A stretch of DNA of 11,150 nucleotides, from contig DATAZV010000533.1 of assembly GCA_036271855.1 (NCBI GenBank), positions 1 to 11,150 of the forward strand, given 5' to 3'. This DNA comes from JAQGMJ01 sp036271855. GTDB lineage: Bacteria > Pseudomonadota > Gammaproteobacteria > Burkholderiales > JAEUOS01. Made by a program: the position numbers and the translations under genes. The notes under the pieces are model-generated. The model was not told where the DNA came from. It ran no database searches and saw only the letters and a program-made list of their open reading frames with translations. Below are positions 1 to 5,428 of this stretch, piece by piece; position 1 is the stretch's first letter; every line of letters begins with the position of its first letter.

Positions 1-1
1 C

Positions 2-385
2 GGCGGCAACGTGCGCGCCGCGCGCCTGGCCGGCTTGCCGGTGGGCACACTGATCCTCGGCTGCTGCTTTTTCGGCGGCGCCGCGGCGGGCCTGGCGGGC
101 ATGGCCGAAGTGGCGGCGGTGCACGGCTCGGCCAACGCCAGCCTGGCGGCGGGCTACGGCTACGCCGGCATCCTGGTCTCCTTCATTGCGCGCCATAACC
201 CGATCGCGGTGGTGCCGGTGGCCATTCTGATCGGCGGCATCGGCGCCGCCGGCGGCTTGCTGCAGCGGCGCATGGGCCTGCCCGACGCCACCATGCTGGT
301 ATTGCAGGGCATGCTGTTCATGGTGATCCTGGCGGCCGAGACCATGTATGGGCGCCTGAAAATCTTCCGTCCCGCAGGAGCTTAG
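2..385 (+). CDS. ABC transporter permease, BMP/YufP-like (C-terminal part, cut by window edge)
   Basis: This is the C-terminal part of an inner-membrane permease; the open frame runs to the left edge, so well over half of the protein is missing. The visible part opens with a GGNxRAARLAG motif at residues 1-11. This matches the cytoplasmic coupling-loop motif (GxNxxAAxxAG) of the permeases that pair with BMP/PnrA-type binding proteins. At least three hydrophobic segments follow, at roughly residues 15-40, 50-85 and 95-115. The stop at 383-385 is four bases before the next gene, which encodes the partner permease. That adjacency of two unequal permeases is typical of this transporter class, known from nucleoside, purine and related uptake. 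The family assignment is firm; the substrate is unknown from this protein alone. A later ATG or GTG is not a plausible start because homology continues to the edge. Confidence 0.88.
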   Translation, partial: GGNVRAARLAGLPVGTLILGCCFFGGAAAGLAGMAEVAAVHGSANASLAAGYGYAGILVSFIARHNPIAVVPVAILIGGIGAAGGLLQRRMGLPDATMLVLQGMLFMVILAAETMYGRLKIFRPAGA

Positions 386-389
386 AGCC

Positions 390-1319
390 ATGGACAGCAA
401 CGATATCGGCATGTGGGGCATCCTGATCGCGGTGGTCGGCGGCGCGATTCGCGTTTCCACCCCCTTCCTGTTCGTCAGCCTGGGCGAGTGCCTGACGGAA
501 AAAAGCGGGCGCATCAACCTGGGGCTGGAAGGCATATTGGTGATGGGTGCGATGTCGGGTTACGGCATCGCCTACCTCACCGGCTCGCCCTGGCTGGGGG
601 TGCTGGTGGCCGGCCTCTCCGGTTGCATACTCGGCAGCCTGCATGGCTTCATCTGCGGCCTGCCGCGGGTCAACGACATCGCCACCGGCATCGGCCTGAT
701 GCTGTTCGGCACCGGCCTGGCGTTTTTTCTCGGCAAGCCCTTCGTGCAGCCGAAGGCGCCTTCGCTACCGGCGATTCCTTTTGGTTTCTGGAGCAGCTCG
801 CCGCAGATCAAGGCGGCCCTGCAGGTGAACGTGCTGTTCCTGCTCGGCATCGCGCTGGCTTTCGCCATGCACTGGGCGTTTCGCAACACCCGCTGGGGCC
901 TGATCGTGCGCACCGTCGGCGACAGCGCCGACGCCGCGCTGGCGATGGGCTTTTCGGTCAGGAGCGTGCGTACGCTGTCGACGGCGGCCGGCGGCTTCCT
1001 GGCCGGCATCGGCGGCTCCTTCCTCTCGCTGTACTACCCCGGCAGCTGGAACGAAAGCCTGTCCAGCGGCCAGGGCCTGATGGCGGTGGCACTGGTGATT
1101 TTCGCCCGCTGGCGCCCGCTGCACTGCTTCCTTGCCTCGCTGCTGTTTGGCGGCGCGGGCGCGCTGGGGCCGGCGCTGCAATCGGTGGGCATCACCAGCG
1201 GCTACTACCTGTTCAATGCCGCGCCCTATGTGCTGACCCTGGGCATCATGATCGCAACGTCCTCCACCAAGCACAACCTGGCGGGTGCGCCGGCCGAGCT
1301 GGGCGTGATCCGCACATAG
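390..1319 (+). CDS. ABC transporter permease, BMP/YufQ-like
   Basis: A 309-residue integral membrane protein with about eight to nine hydrophobic segments, and the second permease of a BMP-type importer. Family signposts are GRINLGLEGIL near residues 40-50, close to the first membrane segments. A cytoplasmic coupling region, FRNTRWGLIVRTVGDSADAALAMG-like, lies at 164-187 and fits the family pattern TxWGLxxRAxGExPxAA. A GLMAVALVIFARWRP stretch lies at 229-243. An AGGAG at 376-380, nine bases ahead, supports the ATG at 390. The gene starts four bases after the first permease and ends ten bases before the formamidase gene; its stop codon overlaps the next gene's ribosome binding site. Length is normal for the family. 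The import role is well supported. That the cargo is a ureido or amide compound is inferred only from the hydrolases downstream. Confidence 0.92.
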   Translation: MDSNDIGMWGILIAVVGGAIRVSTPFLFVSLGECLTEKSGRINLGLEGILVMGAMSGYGIAYLTGSPWLGVLVAGLSGCILGSLHGFICGLPRVNDIATGIGLMLFGTGLAFFLGKPFVQPKAPSLPAIPFGFWSSSPQIKAALQVNVLFLLGIALAFAMHWAFRNTRWGLIVRTVGDSADAALAMGFSVRSVRTLSTAAGGFLAGIGGSFLSLYYPGSWNESLSSGQGLMAVALVIFARWRPLHCFLASLLFGGAGALGPALQSVGITSGYYLFNAAPYVLTLGIMIATSSTKHNLAGAPAELGVIRT

Positions 1320-1329
1320 GAGAACGGCC

Positions 1330-2352
1330 ATGAGCGGACTGGGTGGACTGAACAAATCGCCGCAAGGCGTGGTGCTGGGGCTGGTGCAGGCGCAGCTGCC
1401 GGCGGTGAAGACGCCGGCCGATCTGGCCGCGCAGACGCAGAAGATTTGCGACATGGTGGCCAAGGCGCGGCGCAACCTGCCGACCATGGACCTGGTGGTG
1501 TTCCCGGAATATTCGCTGCATGGCCTGTCGATGGATACCAATCCGGAGATCATGTGCCGGATGGACGGCCCCGAGGTGGCCGCGTTCAAGGCGGCTTGCG
1601 TCGAGAACAAGATCTGGGGCTGTTTTTCCATCATGGAATACAACCCCAAGGGCTATCCCTTCAACAGCGGCCTGATCATCGACGACCAGGGCGCGGTGGC
1701 GCTTTACTACCGCAAGCTGCACCCGTGGGTGCCGGTAGAACCGTGGGAGCCCGGCGACCTGGGCATCCCGGTGTGCGTGGGCCCCAAGGGCGCGATCATC
1801 TCGCTGATCATCTGCCATGACGGCATGTTCCCGGAGATGGCGCGCGAGTCGGCCTACAAGGGCGCGGAAATCATGATCCGCACCGCTGGCTACACGGCGC
1901 CGATCCGTCACGCCTGGAAGATCACCAACCAGGCCAATGCATTCTGTAACCTGATGTACACGGCCAGCGTGTGCATGTGCGGCAGCGACGGCAGCTTCGA
2001 CTCGATGGGCGAAGGCATGTTCGTCAGCTTCGAGGGCGAGATCATGGTGACCGGCTCTTCCCGGCCCGACGAAATCATCACCTGCGAGCTGCGGCCGGAC
2101 CTGGTGCGCGAGGCGCGCCGCGAATGGGGCGTGGAAAACAACATCTACCAGTTCGGCCATCGCGCCTATACGGCCGTGAAGGGCGGGGCGCGCGATTGCC
2201 CTTACACCTTCATGCAGGACATGGTGGCCGGGCACTACAGCCTGCCGTGGGAAAAGGAAGTAAAGGTCACCGACGGCAGCTCCTGCGGCTTCCCGGCGCC
2301 GACGCGCGAATACAGCCCAACGGTGATAGAGAAGGAGCGCAAATATGGATGA
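1330..2352 (+). CDS. amiF: Formamidase / aliphatic amidase (nitrilase superfamily)
   Basis: A 340-residue cytoplasmic carbon-nitrogen hydrolase that should hydrolyse a short amide, classically formamide to formate and ammonia. The nitrilase-superfamily triad is complete: Glu60 in VVFPEYS, Lys129 in YYRKLHPW and Cys162 in IICHDGMFPE. A second conserved glutamate is at 137 (PVEPW). All four sit four positions before the published Helicobacter pylori AmiF residues (E60 aligns directly; K133, E141 and C166 shift by four). The ICHDG nucleophile context resembles formamidases rather than the ICDDG of Pseudomonas AmiE, so I prefer formamidase over general aliphatic amidase. AGGAGA at 1318-1323 supports the start. 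The gene ends inside the next one with an 8-base overlap, suggesting translational coupling. It is the only non-isochorismatase hydrolase in the operon, and the true substrate could be a larger ureido amide. Confidence 0.9.
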   Translation: MSGLGGLNKSPQGVVLGLVQAQLPAVKTPADLAAQTQKICDMVAKARRNLPTMDLVVFPEYSLHGLSMDTNPEIMCRMDGPEVAAFKAACVENKIWGCFSIMEYNPKGYPFNSGLIIDDQGAVALYYRKLHPWVPVEPWEPGDLGIPVCVGPKGAIISLIICHDGMFPEMARESAYKGAEIMIRTAGYTAPIRHAWKITNQANAFCNLMYTASVCMCGSDGSFDSMGEGMFVSFEGEIMVTGSSRPDEIITCELRPDLVREARREWGVENNIYQFGHRAYTAVKGGARDCPYTFMQDMVAGHYSLPWEKEVKVTDGSSCGFPAPTREYSPTVIEKERKYG

Positions 2353-3082
2353 CGCGGACAAGGTCCCCAAGGTCGGCACGCCGATCCCCGGCGGCGTCTA
2401 TGCGACGGCCGAGCCCTATCCCTGGCCCTACGACGGCAACCTGAAGCCAGAGAACACGGCGCTGATCATCATCGACATGCAGATCGACTTTTGCGGCGTC
2501 GGCGGCTATGTGGACAAGATGGGCTACGACCTGTCGCTGACGCGCGCGCCGATAGCCCCGATCAAGAAACTGCTGGCGGCGATGCGCGAGGGCGGCTATC
2601 ACATCATCCATACGCGCGAAGGCCACCGGCCCGACCTGGCCGACCTGCCGGCGAACAAGCGCTGGAGGTCACGACAAATCGGAACCAATGGCGTGGGTAT
2701 CGGTGACATCGGCCCCTGCGGGCGCATCCTGGTGCGCGGCGAGCCGGGCTGGGAGATCATTCCCGATCTCGCGCCGCTGCCGGGCGAGGTGATCATCGAC
2801 AAGCCGGGCAAGGGCTGCTTCTACGCCACCGACCTGCAGATGGTGCTGAACGTGCGCGGCATCCGCAACCTGGTGATCACCGGCATCACCACCGACGTCT
2901 GCGTGCACACCACCATGCGCGACGCCAACGACATGGGCTTTGAGTGCTGCCTGCCGGCCGACTGCTGCGCCGCCACCGACCATGCCAATCACCTGGCGGC
3001 ATTGAGCATGACAAAAATGCAATTCGGCGTGTTCGGCGCCGTTACCACCTCTTCGGCGCTGCTCGAAGTGATAGGCAAGTAA
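2345..3082 (+). CDS. biuH: Biuret hydrolase-like cysteine hydrolase (isochorismatase family)
   Basis: A 245-residue cysteine hydrolase of the isochorismatase-like family. It closely matches my recollection of Rhizobium leguminosarum BiuH, which hydrolyses biuret to allophanate and ammonia. The triad is Asp44 (IIDMQ), Lys153 (IDKPGKG) and Cys186 (TTDVCV). These correspond to BiuH D36, K142 and C175, allowing for a three-residue insertion around residues 113-118. Gln226 (KMQFGVFG) aligns with the substrate-region BiuH Q215. Long blocks are shared: the YPWPY leader at 25-29, CGVGGYVDKMGYDLSL at 50-65, and EGHRPDLADLPANKRWRS at 92-109. The start is set by AAGGAG at 2332-2337, inside the end of the amidase gene. 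The next gene, the ABC ATPase, follows after 12 bases. Allophanate would need a hydrolase that is not in this window. The biuret assignment is inferred from remembered sequence, not assayed or searched. Confidence 0.82.
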   Translation: MDDADKVPKVGTPIPGGVYATAEPYPWPYDGNLKPENTALIIIDMQIDFCGVGGYVDKMGYDLSLTRAPIAPIKKLLAAMREGGYHIIHTREGHRPDLADLPANKRWRSRQIGTNGVGIGDIGPCGRILVRGEPGWEIIPDLAPLPGEVIIDKPGKGCFYATDLQMVLNVRGIRNLVITGITTDVCVHTTMRDANDMGFECCLPADCCAATDHANHLAALSMTKMQFGVFGAVTTSSALLEVIGK

Positions 3083-3094
3083 AAGGAAATATTC

Positions 3095-4642
3095 ATGGCC
3101 GCCCCCGCACTGCAAGTCCTCGGCATGACCAAGCGCTTCGGCGCGATGACCGCGCTGGACAACGTCACCATCACCTTCGAGCCGGGCAAGGTGCACGCCC
3201 TGCTGGGGGAAAACGGCGCGGGCAAAAGCACCCTGGTCAAATGCCTGGTGGGCTTCTATTCCGCCAACGAAGGGCAGGTGATCTACGACGGCCGCGAAGT
3301 CGAGATCAAGACGCCGTTCGACGCCGCCGCCTTCGGCATCGGCATGGTCTACCAGCAGTTCACCCTGGTACCCTCGATGACGGTGGAGGAAAACCTGGTG
3401 CTGTCGCGCGGCAACCTGCCGATGCGCATCAAGTGGTCGGAAGAGACCAAGGCCCTGCGTGCCTTCATGGCGCGCATGCCCTTCCAGGTACCGCTGGAAA
3501 AGCAGATTTCATCTCTCGCCGCCGGCGAAAAGCAGCGCCTGGAAATCCTGAAGCAGCTTTATCTGGATCGGCGCCTGATCATTCTCGACGAGCCGACCTC
3601 GGTGCTGACTCTCGAAGAAGCTGACGAAGCCCTCGGCCTGATCCGTGACATGGCGCACCGCGACGAAATCAGCGTGATCATCATCACCCACAAGTTCCGT
3701 GAAGTGATGAGCTTTGCCGACAACGTCAGCGTGCTCCGCCGCGGCAAGCTGGTCGGTGAGGGCAAGGTGGCCGAACTGTCGCCGGACCAGATGGCCGAGA
3801 TGATGATCGGCAGCCGGCAGATCAAGACCTCCGCCGACAAGGTGGTGCACGAGGCCGGCGAAGTCCGCCTGGAGACGCTGAAGCTCTCCGTCGGCGACGA
3901 CGGCGGCCTGACGGCGGTGCATGGCGTCAATCTGGCGGTGAAAAGCGGCGAGATCCTCGGCATCGCCGGCGTCTCCGGCAACGGCCAGCGCGAACTGATC
4001 GAATGCCTGCTGGGCCAGCGCCCGGCCACCGGCGGCAGCGTCAAGGTGAAGGGCGAGAACTACACGATGACGCGGCGCGAGATCCAGAAGCACAAGGTGT
4101 TCAGCCTGCCGGAAGAGCCGCTGCGCAACGCCTGCGTGCCCAACATGAGCGTGGCCAGCAACATGGCCCTGCGCAGCTTCGACCAGCAGCCGCTGGCCTC
4201 CGGCCCCTTGCTGCACTATGGTGCCCTGGGCTCGATGGCCAAGCGCCTGATCTCGGAATTCCGCGTCAAGACATCCTCGCCGGAAGCGCCGATCCGCACG
4301 CTCTCCGGCGGCAACGTGCAGCGCGCGGTGCTGGCGCGCGAGTTGTCCGCCGAGGTCGATGTGCTGATCGTCGCCAACCCGGTGTTCGGCCTCGACTTCG
4401 CGGCGGTGGCCGACATCCACTCGCGCATCGTCGCGGCGCGCAATCGCGGCGCGGCGGTGCTGCTGGTGTCGGAAGACCTGGACGAACTGCTGGAGCTGGC
4501 CGACCGCATCGTGGTGATCTTCGAAGGCGAGCTGGTCTACGAGACGCCGGCGGCCAATGCCGACACTTCGATCATCGGCCGCTACATGGCGGGCCATGCG
4601 TCGACGCCCGCCGCTGCGCATGCCGAACCGGTCGCGGCCTGA
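3095..4642 (+). CDS. ABC transporter ATP-binding protein, double NBD (YufO/BMP type)
   Basis: A 515-residue protein with two fused nucleotide-binding domains, which drives the two permeases encoded upstream. Domain 1 has a perfect Walker A (GENGAGKS, 38-45), a Q-loop (VYQQF, 85-89), an atypical signature LAAGEKQR at 141-148, Walker B LIILDEP at 161-167, and a switch histidine in IIITHK at 195-200. Domain 2 is the degenerate half usual for sugar- and nucleoside-type importers. Its P-loop, AGVSGNGQ (291-298), lacks the lysine; it has an intact LSGGNVQR signature (403-410) and a Walker B-like stretch ending in ANPVFGLD (427-434). AAGGA at 3083-3087 precedes the ATG. The last about 20 residues are alanine-rich and poorly conserved. 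The placement between two hydrolase genes ties transport to the deamination steps. The function is firm; the cargo is inferred. Confidence 0.93.
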   Translation: MAAPALQVLGMTKRFGAMTALDNVTITFEPGKVHALLGENGAGKSTLVKCLVGFYSANEGQVIYDGREVEIKTPFDAAAFGIGMVYQQFTLVPSMTVEENLVLSRGNLPMRIKWSEETKALRAFMARMPFQVPLEKQISSLAAGEKQRLEILKQLYLDRRLIILDEPTSVLTLEEADEALGLIRDMAHRDEISVIIITHKFREVMSFADNVSVLRRGKLVGEGKVAELSPDQMAEMMIGSRQIKTSADKVVHEAGEVRLETLKLSVGDDGGLTAVHGVNLAVKSGEILGIAGVSGNGQRELIECLLGQRPATGGSVKVKGENYTMTRREIQKHKVFSLPEEPLRNACVPNMSVASNMALRSFDQQPLASGPLLHYGALGSMAKRLISEFRVKTSSPEAPIRTLSGGNVQRAVLARELSAEVDVLIVANPVFGLDFAAVADIHSRIVAARNRGAAVLLVSEDLDELLELADRIVVIFEGELVYETPAANADTSIIGRYMAGHASTPAAAHAEPVAA

Positions 4643-4644
4643 GG
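4641..4644 (+). promoter_or_regulatory. Shine-Dalgarno site that fixes the start of the second isochorismatase-like gene
   Basis: GAGG overlaps the stop codon of the ATPase gene and lies five bases before the ATG at 4650. It favours 4650 over the upstream in-frame ATG at 4557. The earlier start would add 31 residues of low-complexity, arginine-rich sequence encoded inside the ATPase gene. Confidence 0.6.
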
Positions 4645-4649
4645 TGCGC

Positions 4650-5312
4650 ATGGCCAAAGTCAACGCACAGCCCTACGCCTACGAGTTCGAGCCCGCCAAA
4701 ACGGCGGTGGTGATGATCGACATGCAGCGCGACTTCATCCTGCCCGGCGGGTTCGGCGAGACCCTGGGCAACAACGTCGCCCTGCTCGCGGCGATCGTGC
4801 CGACGGCAAAGAAGCTGCTCGACACCTGCCGCGCCGCCCGCATGACCATCATCCACACCAAGGAATGCCATCGGCCCGACCTGGCGGACTGCCCGCCGTC
4901 GAAGCTGACGCGCGGCAATCCCACCCTGCGCATCGGTGATGCGGCAGCGATGGGGCGCATCCTGATTGACGGCGAGGAGGGCTCTGACTTCGTGGCCGAA
5001 TTGGCGCCGCAGCCAGGCGACATCGTGCTGACCAAGCCGGGCAAGGGTGCGTTCTACGCCACGCCCCTGGGTGACATCCTGCGCCTGAAGGGCATCACCC
5101 ACCTGCTGTTCGGCGGCGTCACCACCGAGGTCTGCGTGCAGACCACCATGCGCGAGGCGAATGACCGCGGCTACGAGTGCCTGCTGGTGGAAGACGCCAC
5201 CGAGAGCTACTTTCCCGAGTTCAAGGCCGCGACCATCGCCATGGTGCGCGCCCAGGGCGGTATCGTCGGCTGGACTGCGCCTACGGGAGCAGTGCTGGCG
5301 GCGCTGGACTAG
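4650..5312 (+). CDS. Isochorismatase-family cysteine hydrolase, BiuH paralogue (candidate triuret or other ureido hydrolase)
   Basis: A 220-residue cytoplasmic cysteine hydrolase. The triad is Asp24 (MIDMQRDF), Lys129 (TKPGKGAFYAT) and Cys162 (TTEVCVQTTMR). Gln202 lies 40 residues after the cysteine, the same spacing as in the BiuH-like neighbour. It shares HRPDLAD (74-80), GRIL, KPGKG-FYAT and TTMREAND blocks with that neighbour, so the two are paralogues. It differs in the regions that line the pocket: DFILPGGFGE replaces the CGVGGYVDK region, and DATESYFPEFK (182-192) replaces the DCCAATDHANH stretch. Substrate preference is therefore probably different. Triuret hydrolase (TrtA) is known to be a BiuH relative encoded next to biuH in Herbaspirillum and some plant-associated bacteria, which makes it a leading but unproven candidate. 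Other ureido or N-carbamoyl amides, as used by RutB-like enzymes, are possible. It is the last gene of the operon. Confidence 0.85.
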   Translation: MAKVNAQPYAYEFEPAKTAVVMIDMQRDFILPGGFGETLGNNVALLAAIVPTAKKLLDTCRAARMTIIHTKECHRPDLADCPPSKLTRGNPTLRIGDAAAMGRILIDGEEGSDFVAELAPQPGDIVLTKPGKGAFYATPLGDILRLKGITHLLFGGVTTEVCVQTTMREANDRGYECLLVEDATESYFPEFKAATIAMVRAQGGIVGWTAPTGAVLAALD

Positions 5313-5322
5313 CTGCTGGTTT

Positions 5323-5393
5323 GTCGTTCCCGCGAAAGCGGGAACCCGGTATGCGCGACTGAGGCTCTGGATTCCCGCTTTCGCGGGAATGAC
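5323..5393. repeat. REP-like inverted repeat pair between convergent genes
   Basis: Two perfect hairpins face each other. The first is TTCCCGC-GAAA-GCGGGAA at 5327-5344; the second is ATTCCCGC-TTTC-GCGGGAAT at 5371-5390, which also reads with a GAAA loop on the other strand. The flanks are repeated too: 5323-5349 and the reverse complement of 5367-5393 agree at 24 of 27 positions, and all three differences are transitions. The spacer is 17 bases. This type of GTCATTCCCGCG-x-GCGGGAAT palindrome is a dispersed intergenic repeat in many beta- and gammaproteobacteria, related in style to REP/BIME elements. It lies between the operon end at 5312 and the glnS stop at 5429. It could stop or buffer transcription from both sides, although neither stem is followed by a clear T-run. 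Confidence 0.85.
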
Positions 5394-5428
5394 AACTTAA
5401 TGGCTTGTGGCCCCGATTTCCCTCACTG

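Noticed and set aside
413..1333. Long open frame overlapping the second permease in another + frame
   Set aside because: The translation is rich in arginine, alanine and histidine with no family resemblance; it is a GC-rich shadow of the permease gene.
1246..2379. Long antisense open frame opposite the formamidase
   Set aside because: The composition is that of a codon-position shadow (histidine, arginine and alanine excess), and the opposite strand encodes a protein with all catalytic residues.
4557..4649. Upstream in-frame ATG extension of the second isochorismatase-like gene
   Set aside because: It would lie inside the ATPase gene, adds a basic low-complexity leader, and lacks a ribosome binding site as good as the GAGG before 4650.
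5371..5400. Classical intrinsic terminator for the amide operon
   Set aside because: The stem is strong but is followed by GACAACTTAA rather than a T-run, so it was described as a repeat instead.
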